Origin: Azospirillum sp. TSO35-2
GTDB taxonomy: Bacteria > Pseudomonadota > Alphaproteobacteria > Azospirillales > Azospirillaceae
Direction: 5' to 3'
Length of the DNA: 64,000 nt
Assembly (NCBI RefSeq): GCF_003116095.1
Contig: NZ_LGRA01000018.1
Coordinates: forward strand, 1,079,740-1,143,739
Part shown: piece after piece, positions 16,375 through 23,677 of the stretch
Numbering within the stretch: the stretch's first letter is position 1
Layout of the letters: the number at the start of each line of letters is the position of its first letter
The notes under the pieces: generated by a model
Database searches by the model: none
Told to the model about the DNA's origin: nothing
Seen by the model: the letters and a program-made list of their open reading frames with translations, nothing else
Position numbers and translations under genes: made by a program

Positions 16375-17047
16375 GGCGTGGCTCCCGGCGGAACTGGGGG
16401 GCGGAGATCGGCGGGGCGGCGGGCGAGGCAACCGACCGGTCGGCCGGCTCCGGGGGCGGCGTCACCAGCTCGCGGCCGATCCAGCGGCGCCACGCGGCAC
16501 CCGGATCGGCCGGGCGATAGCCGTTGCGGCGATGGGCCTTGCGGCACCAGGCGACGAACTTGGCCGTCACCCGGGCCGGGTCGACGTCGGGGCGTTCCCG
16601 CGCCGCCCAGGCCAGATCGTCGGCATCCGGTTGCCAGTCGGTCGGCAAGGCCCCGTCCGAGGCTCCATCCGCCCTCCCCTCGTCCGGATGGGAGGAGGAG
16701 GATTCAGGATTCCCTGAGTCCAAGGAAAAGCCGGCTGGCGGACCGCCGGTGTCAGCCGGCTGACAGAAGGTTCCACCGACGGATCCCGCCAATCGATAAG
16801 CGAATCCGCGCAAGCCGCGGCGTGGCTGGGCGCAGACCAGCGCGGCCGGCGGCTCTTGCAGGCCTTTCAGCACGGCGTTGAACCAGGCGCGGCTCTGCCC
16901 CAGCTCTTCCGCCAGCTCGCCCTGCGTGGCGGTGCAGACACCATCACGATCGGCGTGGGCGTAGAGCGCGGACAGCACCGCGATGTCGGCGGCCTGAATG
17001 CCGGGTATGGCGATCCAGTGCCGGTACATGTCGATGTACGGCTTCAT
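16226..17047 (-). CDS. Helix-turn-helix protein with a DnaT-like C-terminal segment (plasmid replication accessory)
   Basis: 273 residues from ATG at 17047. Residues ~1-70 form a winged HTH (MKPYIDMYRHWIAIPGIQAA; ATQGELAEELGQSRAWFNAV). After a Ser/Gly/Pro-rich linker, ~145-190 read DWQPDADDLAWAARERPDVD and FVAWCRKAHRRNGYRPADPG then AAWRRWIGREL. This is the Trp-spaced pattern of DnaT-like/primosomal replication domains. The C-terminal ~80 residues are low-complexity and overlap the next gene in another frame. It lies leftward of the iteron origin and diverges from repA, so helicase loading or copy-number control is a reasonable guess. No exact homologue is recognised. Confidence 0.6.
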   Translation of the reverse strand: MKPYIDMYRHWIAIPGIQAADIAVLSALYAHADRDGVCTATQGELAEELGQSRAWFNAVLKGLQEPPAALVCAQPRRGLRGFAYRLAGSVGGTFCQPADTGGPPAGFSLDSGNPESSSSHPDEGRADGASDGALPTDWQPDADDLAWAARERPDVDPARVTAKFVAWCRKAHRRNGYRPADPGAAWRRWIGRELVTPPPEPADRSVASPAAPPISAPQFRREPRHAAHPDRRAGRSDAQRQSTRSGGASSGSDAGNRNRDTLAALRLRLAGPA

Positions 17048-17244
17048 GTCTCACCCGTCTGTCGGTCCCCTGCATGGGGCCGTTGTGTGGGCCATCCCCG
17101 GACGGGTGAAGACAAAGGGACAACGTCAACGGACTCGCAGTGAATCCGCTTGGCTTCGTGGGCCTGCCCTGCCATCATGGAGTCGCCAAACCGCCAGATG
17201 TGGGGTGGCCGAGTGTCCCTCGGTCTCCTCCGTCCGACACGAAG

Positions 17245-17268
17245 GGCCCGGAGCAATCCGGGCCTTTT
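17245..17268 (+). terminator. Intrinsic terminator-like hairpin between the HTH gene and the origin
   Basis: Perfect eight-base stem GGCCCGGA/TCCGGGCC with a GCAA loop and TTTT on the + strand. No protein gene precedes it in that direction, so it may end a short untranslated RNA transcribed against the HTH gene promoter region. Confidence 0.6.
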
Positions 17269-17314
17269 GTGTTTCCGGAGGTCGGTCCTCCGCTACGTCA
17301 TGGTGCTCTCCTTC

Positions 17315-17334
17315 AAGGGTGCACAAGGGTGCAC
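17315..17334. repeat. Tandem 10-bp direct repeat (AAGGGTGCAC twice)
   Basis: Two perfect adjacent copies of AAGGGTGCAC at 17315-17324 and 17325-17334, in the stretch between the HTH gene and the iterons. Possibly a binding site for a replication regulator. Confidence 0.5.
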
Positions 17335-17547
17335 AACCCCGTGGCGCCGGCCAGCAACTGGCGATGGCGCACGATGATGGCGTCAGGGCGGTTTTCGCCC
17401 TTTTTTGAAATGTGTACGTGTCGTTGCGCTCCTGTCCACGATCTTTGGGAAAAGGCGGATCGGGGGTCCGAAACGCCGGGCGGCTCCGACTTTCCGAGGT
17501 ATTTCAGCATCTTGGCACCGGATCAGCGCCGCCGGTCGGCAGCAAGT

Positions 17548-18090
17548 GTCGCCGTTGTGCCGAAAGATTCGGGTCTGAACGTCGCCGTTGTGCCGAAAGA
17601 TTCCCGGCGGTGGCGCCTTGGCTTGCGACGGCTGGAAGGCCGGAATGTCGCCGTTCTGCCGAATGATGGGGCCCGCCCTGCCCCCTCACCGCCGTTCGCG
17701 GCCGGGAATCGGCGGAGAATCGGACCGGAATCGGCGCCGGGGCGATCGCGGCGAACGTCGCCGTTCTGCCAGTCAAAGGCCGTATCGGAGGGCCAGGGGT
17801 GGTGATTTGCGGGGCGCTCATCGGAATGAACCAAGCAATTCCAATGGGTTAGCCGTCGTCCGCCACCCTCCGCCCTGGCCCGGCACGGCAGAACGGAGAC
17901 GGTGCCCTCTGCCCACGGTCCGAACCAACGGCGGCAGACGGCGTGCATCCGCTGTCCGGCCGCGATTGCCGAAAAACTGGCAGAACGGCGACGTTCGCCC
18001 CGCCGCTTCCGGGCGAAAAGCGGGAATCTTTCGGCAGAACGACGACGTTTGAGCCGGAGCGGTGGAACAGGGCGGCGGGCTTGTGGATTA
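17548..18090. other. Putative origin of replication with two converging iteron arrays and a DnaA-box-like site
   Basis: Direct copies of GTCGCCGTTSTGCCGAA start at 17548, 17581, 17647 and 17757 (the last keeps GTCGCCGTTCTGCC). The first two extend identically to AAGATTC. Inverted copies (GGCAGAACGGCGAC type) lie at 17887-17900, 17979-17993 and 18024-18046; the last is preceded by GAATCTTTC, mirroring AAGATTC. So four rightward and three leftward iterons flank a core at about 17771-17886. TGTGGATTA at 18082-18090 is one mismatch from a DnaA box. repA begins 78 bp later. Iterons next to repA are the usual arrangement of RepA-bound origins. The 17048-18168 interval holds no protein gene. Confidence 0.85.
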
Positions 18091-18168
18091 TGGCTGTAAC
18101 CACTCGGCGACGGCCTTCGCCGGGCGGCCGACCTTACTCAAGCCGGACAGGACCTGCGGAGAGACGGC

Positions 18169-19116
18169 ATGAACCAGCCCCCCAACGCCGAGTTGCTCGA
18201 CCGGCCGCTGCAACTGGCTCTGCGGCTGGATTCTCCGCTGACCGGCGACGTCCAGAACGACCGCCACATGATGGTCTACAGCCTGTTCGGCCTGTCGAAG
18301 GACAAGGCGGAATCGCTGCCGACCTACGACGACGGCAAGGTGCGGATCGAGGTGCGGGCGCCGAAGAACGTCGGCGTTGCGACGATCTGGGACAAGGCGG
18401 TGCTGCTCTACGCCATCTCGCTGCTGCGCGAGAAGATCGAGCAGGGCAAGGGGCCGGCCAAGCTGGGTGAACTGCACTTCACCACCAGCGACCTGCAGCG
18501 CATCGTCGGCAAGACGGCGGGCGGCAGCGCCTACGACAAGATCGAAGGCGCGCTGGAGCGGCTGCAGGGCACCCAGATCAAGACCAACCTGGAAACCGGC
18601 GGCGAGGGCGAGAGCGGCGCCTTCTCGTGGATTTCCGACTACAAGCTGCTCTACCAGCGCAAGAAGGACGGCGAGCGGGCGGTGCGCGGGCTGAAGCTGA
18701 CGCTGTCGGGCTGGGTCACCCGCGCGGCGCTGGGCCACAATCTGCTGAGCTACCACGACCAGTATTTCGCGCTGAAGCCGGTGGAAAAGCGGCTGTACGA
18801 GATCGCGCGCGCCCATCTGGCGCGTGGCCACGCCTTCTGGATGGCGCTGGAGCCGCTGCGCAAGCGCGTCGGCTCCGACAACGACCTGCGCAAGTTCAAG
18901 AACGCGCTGGTGCCGGTGCTGGCGGCCGACCGCATCCCCGGCTACGGCGTCCGCATCGTCGAGACGGCCGAGTACAAGGAGACGATGAAGGCACGCGGGG
19001 CCGTGCTGGGCCGCGTGCTGAACGCCGACCTGCCGGTGCTGTTCTGGAAGAAGGACCAGGGCCAGCCCGCCTCCTGGATCGACGCGCCGAAGGTGGAATA
19101 CGACGAGACGGTGTAA
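18169..19116 (+). CDS. repA: Replication initiator protein RepA (RPA-type plasmid initiator)
   Basis: 315 residues; ATG at 18169 is preceded by GGAGAGACGGC. The N-terminal half carries the initiator family signature: DVQNDRHMMVYSLFGLSKDK, VATIWDKAVLLYAISLLREK and FTTSDLQRIVGKTAGGSAYD. The second winged-helix region is ALERLQGTQIKTNLETGGEG to KLTLSGWVTRAALGHNLLSY, followed by FALKPVEKRLYEIARAHLAR. Such proteins bind iterons as monomers to open the origin and, when dimeric, repress their own gene. It reads away from the iteron cluster and is followed after about 100 bp by parA and parB. Intact, with no unusual features. Confidence 0.93.
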   Translation: MNQPPNAELLDRPLQLALRLDSPLTGDVQNDRHMMVYSLFGLSKDKAESLPTYDDGKVRIEVRAPKNVGVATIWDKAVLLYAISLLREKIEQGKGPAKLGELHFTTSDLQRIVGKTAGGSAYDKIEGALERLQGTQIKTNLETGGEGESGAFSWISDYKLLYQRKKDGERAVRGLKLTLSGWVTRAALGHNLLSYHDQYFALKPVEKRLYEIARAHLARGHAFWMALEPLRKRVGSDNDLRKFKNALVPVLAADRIPGYGVRIVETAEYKETMKARGAVLGRVLNADLPVLFWKKDQGQPASWIDAPKVEYDETV

Positions 19117-19178
19117 CCCCGCCCTGCCCGGACGGTAGACACCCGTTGCCGGAGTGGCGACGACTTGCTAGGGTCGGA

Positions 19179-19192
19179 CCCACCGGTGTGGG
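19179..19192. promoter_or_regulatory. Short inverted repeat upstream of parA
   Basis: CCCACCGGTGTGGG forms a five-base stem with a CGGT loop, and CCGGTG recurs at 19195-19200. It lies 29 bp before the parA start, where an HTH-bearing ParA could autoregulate. Weak evidence. Confidence 0.3.
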
Positions 19193-19220
19193 AACCGGTG
19201 CCGGCGGCAGGAGAACGGGT

Positions 19221-20243
19221 GTGACAGGGGACCAGTTGAAGGCGTTGCGGGAACGGCGTGGCCTGACCCAGACGCAGATGGCGGCGTTCGTCAACGAACT
19301 GACCGGCCGCAAATACGACAAGCAGCGCCTGAGCAAATGGGAAACCGGCAAGGAGGCCCTCCCGCGCGAGGTGCTGGGCCGGCTGCTGCTGCTGGACCTG
19401 GAACGGCCGGACAGCGCCCTGCCCCGCCGCGGCACCACCGTTGCCGTCGGGCTGCAAAAGGGCGGCACCGCCAAGACCGCGACCTCGATCAACCTCGCCT
19501 TCATCCTGGCGCGGGCGGGCAACCGCGTGCTGCTGGTCGACGCCGACCCGCAGGGCAACGCGTCGGTCCATGTCGGCGTGCCGCAGTCGGACATCGTCGC
19601 GCTGACCGAAACTGGCAAGGTGCTGTACCACGCGCTGATGGGCAAGACGCCGCTCGACGACGTCATCCTGCCGACCAGTGTCGCCGGGCTGGACGTGGTG
19701 CCGAGCAGCATCGCGCTCGCCAGCGCCGACACGGAACTGCCGGGCAACCTGACCAACGCCCAGACCGCGCTGGCCGAGATGCTGGACGGGGTGCGGGCGC
19801 GCTACGACGTCATCGTCATCGATTGCGCGCCGAACCTGGGGGCGGTGACGATCAACGCGCTGACCGCCGCCGACTATGTGCTGGTGCCCTGCCAGGCGGA
19901 GCCCCACGCCATCCTGGGCGTCAGCGCCTTCCTCGACACCGTCGCCAAGATCCAGCGGCGGCTGAACCCGCGGCTGCAGGTTCTGGGCATCCTGCCGACC
20001 ATGGTCAACCCGCGCCAGACCCAGGACCGGTCGTCGCTGGAGGACATCCAGCGGCTGTGGGGGACCGAACGCCACGTCTTCCCGCCGGTGCCGCGCGCCA
20101 CCATCTACGCCCAGGCGGCGGGCGCCAACGTCATCACGCTGGACGCCGACATCGGCGCGCCGGGGGTGGAGAGCTACGCCGCCATCGCCAACGCCCTGCT
20201 GACCGCCATGGGACGCCTGCGGGAGACCGTCGATGCCGCCTAA
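19221..20243 (+). CDS. parA: ParA partition ATPase with an N-terminal XRE-type HTH
   Basis: 340 residues from GTG at 19221 (AGGAGA upstream). Residues ~1-62 are a Cro/XRE-type HTH (LKALRERRGLTQTQMAAFVN, RLSKWETGKEALPREVLGRL). A deviant Walker A follows, VGLQKGGTAKTATSINLAFI, with the signature lysine pair of ParA/MinD ATPases. The other motifs are LLVDADPQGNASVHVGVPQS and VIVIDCAPNLGAVTINALTA. ATP-bound ParA coats the nucleoid and, with ParB-parS complexes, segregates replicon copies. Members with an N-terminal HTH (type Ia) also repress the par promoter. It overlaps parB by 11 bp, implying coupled translation. Confidence 0.93.
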   Translation: MTGDQLKALRERRGLTQTQMAAFVNELTGRKYDKQRLSKWETGKEALPREVLGRLLLLDLERPDSALPRRGTTVAVGLQKGGTAKTATSINLAFILARAGNRVLLVDADPQGNASVHVGVPQSDIVALTETGKVLYHALMGKTPLDDVILPTSVAGLDVVPSSIALASADTELPGNLTNAQTALAEMLDGVRARYDVIVIDCAPNLGAVTINALTAADYVLVPCQAEPHAILGVSAFLDTVAKIQRRLNPRLQVLGILPTMVNPRQTQDRSSLEDIQRLWGTERHVFPPVPRATIYAQAAGANVITLDADIGAPGVESYAAIANALLTAMGRLRETVDAA

Positions 20244-21087
20244 GAAGCTGACCCGCCAGACCGCCGCCGCCGTCCTGCAAGCCAAGGAGGCCGGCTTCGC
20301 CGCCGAAACCGACCGTATGTTCGGGTTGAGCGGCGTGCTGCCCCGGCTGATCGAGGCCGACCTCGACGCCATCGACACCAACCCCGGCCAGCCGCGCACC
20401 GTCTTCGACGACGAGTCCCTGCGCTCGCTGGCGGACTCGATCGCCCGCCATGGGCTGCAGCAGCCGGTGCTGGTGCAGGAGGGGGCGGAGAAGGGCCGTT
20501 ACCGCCTGGTCGCCGGCGAACGGCGGCTGCGCGCCCACCGGCTGCTTGGTCGCGGCACCATCGCCGCCATCATCACCAAGGGGCGGCCGGAAGAGATCGC
20601 GCTGATCGAGAACGTCCAGCGGGTCGATCTCGACGCCATCGACCTCGCCCGTGGCTTGGCCCAGCTGATCGACGCCCACGGCTACACCCAGGCCGAGGTC
20701 GCCGCCGCCGTCGGCTGTTCGGAGGCCGAGGTGTCGAAGCGCCTGAAGGTGCTCCGCCTGCCCGACGACATCCTGGCCGATTACCGCGCCAACCCCGACG
20801 CGGTGTCACGCTCCGCCCTGGTCGAACTGGCCTTCGTCGAGGATGAGGGCGAGTTGCGCCGGCTGTGGCAGACGGCGCGGACCGGCGGGTTGACCGTCGG
20901 CGCGGTGCGGGCCGCCCGCCCCGCCTCCTCCACCTCGGCCGAGCCGTTGCGGGTGCTGGGCAAGGCGATCAACCGCATGGACAAGGATCTGGCCGCCATC
21001 GACGGCGCCGCCCAGGCCTTGCAGCGCGAGCATCGCGAGCGCTTGCAGGCGCTGCGCGACCGCATCGACGCGCTGTTGAACACCTGA
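20233..21087 (+). CDS. parB: ParB partition protein (ParB/Spo0J CTPase family)
   Basis: 284 residues from ATG at 20233. The N-terminal ParB domain has DTNPGQPRTVFDDESLRSLA (box I region), HGLQQPVLVQEG and RLVAGERRLRAHRLLGRGTI with the GERR phosphate-binding motif. IALIENVQRVDLDAIDLARG precedes the parS-recognising HTH (YTQAEVAAAVGCSEAEVSKR, then LKVLRLPDDI). The C-terminal coiled-coil region is INRMDKDLAAIDGAAQALQR. ParB loads at parS and stimulates ParA. Two palindromes immediately downstream are good parS candidates. Intact and canonical. Confidence 0.93.
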   Translation: MPPKKLTRQTAAAVLQAKEAGFAAETDRMFGLSGVLPRLIEADLDAIDTNPGQPRTVFDDESLRSLADSIARHGLQQPVLVQEGAEKGRYRLVAGERRLRAHRLLGRGTIAAIITKGRPEEIALIENVQRVDLDAIDLARGLAQLIDAHGYTQAEVAAAVGCSEAEVSKRLKVLRLPDDILADYRANPDAVSRSALVELAFVEDEGELRRLWQTARTGGLTVGAVRAARPASSTSAEPLRVLGKAINRMDKDLAAIDGAAQALQREHRERLQALRDRIDALLNT

Positions 21088-21089
21088 CG

Positions 21090-21164
21090 CTTTCGACCGC
21101 GAAAGCGCGCCCAGGTTGCTTCCGTAATATCATGCAGCGTCCGGTTGCCTTTCGATTGCGAAAG
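21090..21164. promoter_or_regulatory. Two putative parS centromere sites downstream of parB
   Basis: Sixteen-base near-palindromes CTTTCGACCGCGAAAG at 21090-21105 and CTTTCGATTGCGAAAG at 21149-21164 share the form CTTTCGAYYGCGAAAG and are 59 bp apart. The first begins three bases after the parB stop. They differ from the usual chromosomal parS (TGTTTCACGTGAAACA), as expected for a secondary replicon with its own partition system. Confidence 0.75.
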
Positions 21165-21255
21165 CCTGCGGCGAGCGGGTAGGGTGACCGCTCGCCGTCC
21201 TCATGCTAAAGGACGGGATCTGATCCTTGATCTCACCGACCTCATAGGTCTTGCG

Positions 21256-22797
21256 ATGACGGCTGTGCAGAGACGACATGTTCTCGGTCTTCTCGGGGCC
21301 ATGGCCGCAGCGCCGGTTTGGGCGCCGGCCCGGGCCGCCGCCAGCGGCGTGCTGCGGATCGGTGTCAAGTCCCTGCCCGCCTCGCTCAACCCGCTGACGG
21401 TCAATGACCTCGTCGCCCGCCAAATCCTCGGGGCGATGTACGAGAGCCTGACGACCGTCGATCCGCAGGGCCGCATCCTGCCGGGGCTCGCCGTCGCCTG
21501 GGAGGCGTCGGCCGACGCCCGGCGCTGGCGGCTGACGGTGCGGGACAATGTGACCTTCCACACCGGCCGCCGCTTCACCGCCCACGACGTCAAGCGCAGC
21601 TTCGAAGCCGCGCTGGTGACGGAGGGGTCCAACTTCGCGGTCCTGGCGCTGTCCAAGGTCCGCGGCTTCCGGGAGCTGCGCGCCCGGGAAACCCGCGATC
21701 TCGCCGGCGTGACGGTGCTCGACGACCGCAACCTGGAGGTCGTCTGCGACGAACCCTGCGCGGTGTTTCCCTTCGCGCGCTTCAACATCGTCGACATGCA
21801 GGCGGTGGAGCAGGCGGGTGGCGACTGGTACCGGACCCTGTCGGCGGGGACCGGAACCTACCGTCTCCTGCGCACCAACGACGGCATCGCCATTGATGTG
21901 GAGGCCAGCCCGCTGTGGCGCGGTGGTCCGGCGCCGTTCGAGCGGGTGTCTTTCCTCGCCACCGGGATCGGCAACGACGGCATCACCCTGTTCAACGACA
22001 GCCAGATCGACTTCACCTTCGTCGACACCGACGCCCTGCGCGGGGTGATGGACGATCCCGGTTTCAAGCGGTCGCTGTCCAACGTGCCGCGCATGCAGAT
22101 GCGGGTGGTGGCGCTGGACCCCCGCCGGGTCCCGGCCTTCGCCGACCTCCGGGTGCGTCGGGCGATGTCACTGTTGATCGACCGCCAGGCGATGGCCGAG
22201 CGCTTCTTCCGCGGGGTGGCCGCCGTTCACAACGGGGTGGTGCCACCGGCGCTGCTGGCGAACGAGCGGCTGGAGCCGCTGGCCTACGACCCGACCCGCG
22301 CCCGCCAGTTGCTGGAGGAGGCCGGCTTCCCCGAGGGCCGCGGCATCGATCCCTTCACCGTGAACGTCATCCCCGAATACCGGCGCGAGTTCGTCTATTA
22401 CGTGTCGCAGTGGAACAACGCCGGCATCCCGGCGAAGCTGGTCATGTCGCCGCGTCAGGAGTTCATCGCGCGGTCGCGCCGGCGCGACTACGACGCCTTC
22501 CTGTTCGGTTGGACCGCGACCTACCCCGATCCGATGAACTTCCTCGACGAGCTGTTCACCAGCCGCAGCCGCTTCAACCCGGTCGGCTGGTCGAACCCGG
22601 CCTTCGACGCGCTGATCGAACAGGCGATGGCGATTCCCGATCCCGGTCGCCGGGCCGAGGTCTACAAGGACGCGGAGGCCATGGTGATGAACGACCTGCC
22701 GGTCCTTCCGCTGGTGGTGCCCGACTATGTCGCGTTGCGCGGCAACGTGCTGAGCGACAACTTCATCACGCCGTTCGGCGGCCTGAATTTCGGCTGA
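21256..22797 (+). CDS. Extracytoplasmic peptide/nickel-type (SBP family 5) binding protein, solitary
   Basis: 513 residues from ATG at 21256 (MTAVQRRHVLGLLGAMAAAP), with a twin-arginine-like signal (RRHVLGL) and a likely cleavage after APARA. The body is a typical family 5 oligopeptide-binding protein: SLNPLTVNDLVARQILGAMY, YESLTTVDPQGRILPGLAVA, TFHTGRRFTAHDVKRSFEAA, RVRRAMSLLIDRQAMAERFF and FLFGWTATYPDPMNFLDELF. It would deliver peptides or similar solutes to an ABC importer, but no permease or ATPase gene is next to it. It begins 168 bp after parB, with the parS-like sites in its upstream region. A strong terminator follows. Confidence 0.88.
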   Translation: MTAVQRRHVLGLLGAMAAAPVWAPARAAASGVLRIGVKSLPASLNPLTVNDLVARQILGAMYESLTTVDPQGRILPGLAVAWEASADARRWRLTVRDNVTFHTGRRFTAHDVKRSFEAALVTEGSNFAVLALSKVRGFRELRARETRDLAGVTVLDDRNLEVVCDEPCAVFPFARFNIVDMQAVEQAGGDWYRTLSAGTGTYRLLRTNDGIAIDVEASPLWRGGPAPFERVSFLATGIGNDGITLFNDSQIDFTFVDTDALRGVMDDPGFKRSLSNVPRMQMRVVALDPRRVPAFADLRVRRAMSLLIDRQAMAERFFRGVAAVHNGVVPPALLANERLEPLAYDPTRARQLLEEAGFPEGRGIDPFTVNVIPEYRREFVYYVSQWNNAGIPAKLVMSPRQEFIARSRRRDYDAFLFGWTATYPDPMNFLDELFTSRSRFNPVGWSNPAFDALIEQAMAIPDPGRRAEVYKDAEAMVMNDLPVLPLVVPDYVALRGNVLSDNFITPFGGLNFG

Positions 22798-22826
22798 AGC
22801 CGCGGCTGCGGCGTCCGCCGCATCGG

Positions 22827-22873
22827 CATGAAAAAAGCCCCTGTCCGCCGAAGCGGGCAGGGGCTTTTTCATG
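22827..22873. terminator. Bidirectional intrinsic terminator between convergent genes
   Basis: A-run, GCCCCTGTCCGC stem, CGAA loop, GCGGGCAGGGGC, T-run, with matching CATG ends on both sides. It serves the binding protein gene (+) and the Cys-repeat protein gene (-). Confidence 0.9.
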
Positions 22874-22890
22874 GTGGCGTCCGGTGAGGG

Positions 22891-23535
22891 TCAGACGGCG
22901 TCCTGTGCCGTCCGTGCCTCGCGCAGACAATCGGCGGACTTGGCCTCACGCAGGCAGTCCGCGCCTTTCGCCTCGCGCAGGCAGTCGGCGGCCTTGGCTT
23001 CGCGCAGGCAATCCGCCGTCGCAGCTTCGCGCAAACAGTCGGCGCTCACCGCTTCACGCAAGCAGTCCGCCCCCTTCGCTTCGCGCAGGCAGTCCGCGTT
23101 CACCGCCTCGCGCAGGCAATCGGCACTCTTGGCTTCGCGCAAGCAGTCGGCGCTCTTGGCCTCGCGCAGGCAGTCCGCGGTGTCGAACAGGCGGGCGCTG
23201 TCGGCGCGGGCGGCGGCCATGCGCTCCGCCGGCACGGCGACGCCGTTGTGATGGAGGTATTCGCCATAGACCGCGTCGCAGAAGCGGACATAGGCGCGGG
23301 TGTCGGCGACGATGAACTCATGCCACAGATCGTCGCAGGCGGCGGATTGCGGCACGATGTCCCGGTCGGGATGCTCGGCGCAGGCCAGCAGGAACGCCTT
23401 CAACTGTTCCAGCGCGATCCTGGAGGTGGGGCGGGGCATGCCCGCGGCGATCGCCCGGTTCACGACATAGCCGAAATCGAATCCGGCGATGATGTCGCGC
23501 GCGCGCGTGATATCGCTCTTGGTGGCACCGTGCAT
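22891..23535 (-). CDS. Uncharacterised protein with ten tandem 9-residue Cys repeats (xADCLREAx)
   Basis: 214 residues from ATG at 23535, with GGGAG seven bases upstream. Residues ~1-118 form a helical domain: ARDIIAGFDFGYVVNRAIAA, SRIALEQLKAFLLACAEHPD, then CDDLWHEFIVADTRAYVRFC and AVYGEYLHHNGVAVPAERM. The DLWHxFI..TR.Y..FC pattern resembles a bacterial domain related to the plant glycine-rich-domain (GRDP) proteins. From ~119 to 208 the protein is ten uninterrupted 9-mers of the form (T/S/N/G/A)ADCLREA(K/V/A/R), followed by TAQDAV. Every repeat keeps Asp, Cys, Leu, Arg and Glu, so ten evenly spaced cysteines would sit on one long helix or solenoid. No signal peptide or membrane segment is visible. 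Function unknown; metal or redox binding is a guess. Confidence 0.8.
   Translation of the reverse strand: MHGATKSDITRARDIIAGFDFGYVVNRAIAAGMPRPTSRIALEQLKAFLLACAEHPDRDIVPQSAACDDLWHEFIVADTRAYVRFCDAVYGEYLHHNGVAVPAERMAAARADSARLFDTADCLREAKSADCLREAKSADCLREAVNADCLREAKGADCLREAVSADCLREAATADCLREAKAADCLREAKGADCLREAKSADCLREARTAQDAV
22912..23181 (-). repeat. Ten tandem 27-bp coding repeats
   Basis: Exactly 270 bp made of ten in-frame 27-bp units encoding xADCLREAx. Synonymous differences occur between units (GAC/GAT, TGC/TGT, CTG/TTG, GAG/GAA, GCC/GCG/GCT), while the core residues do not change. This points to selection on the protein and argues against a very recent expansion. Confidence 0.9.
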
Positions 23536-23677
23536 CACAGTCTCCCAGGTTGCTTCTTCCGTGCCCTTCACCGGGTCGTCGAGCAATCCGTGGGCACTGT
23601 TCGAATGTTGTGCCACAGGAGCGAGGTGTACGTATGTTTTTTTTGGTCCTAGAGCCGCCGCCAGGGGCAACAGTCTG

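Noticed and set aside
17150..17260. Possible tRNA near the origin
   Set aside because: No cloverleaf or T-arm GTTCRANYC sequence could be fitted; only a terminator hairpin is supported.
11989..21164. Prophage or defence island around the glycosyltransferases and replication genes
   Set aside because: No integrase, structural, terminase, nuclease or restriction genes are seen; the layout fits a replicon maintenance locus.
22912..23181. Possible CRISPR-like regular repeat array
   Set aside because: The repeats are adjacent without spacers, have a 27-bp period, and are an in-frame protein repeat with synonymous variation.
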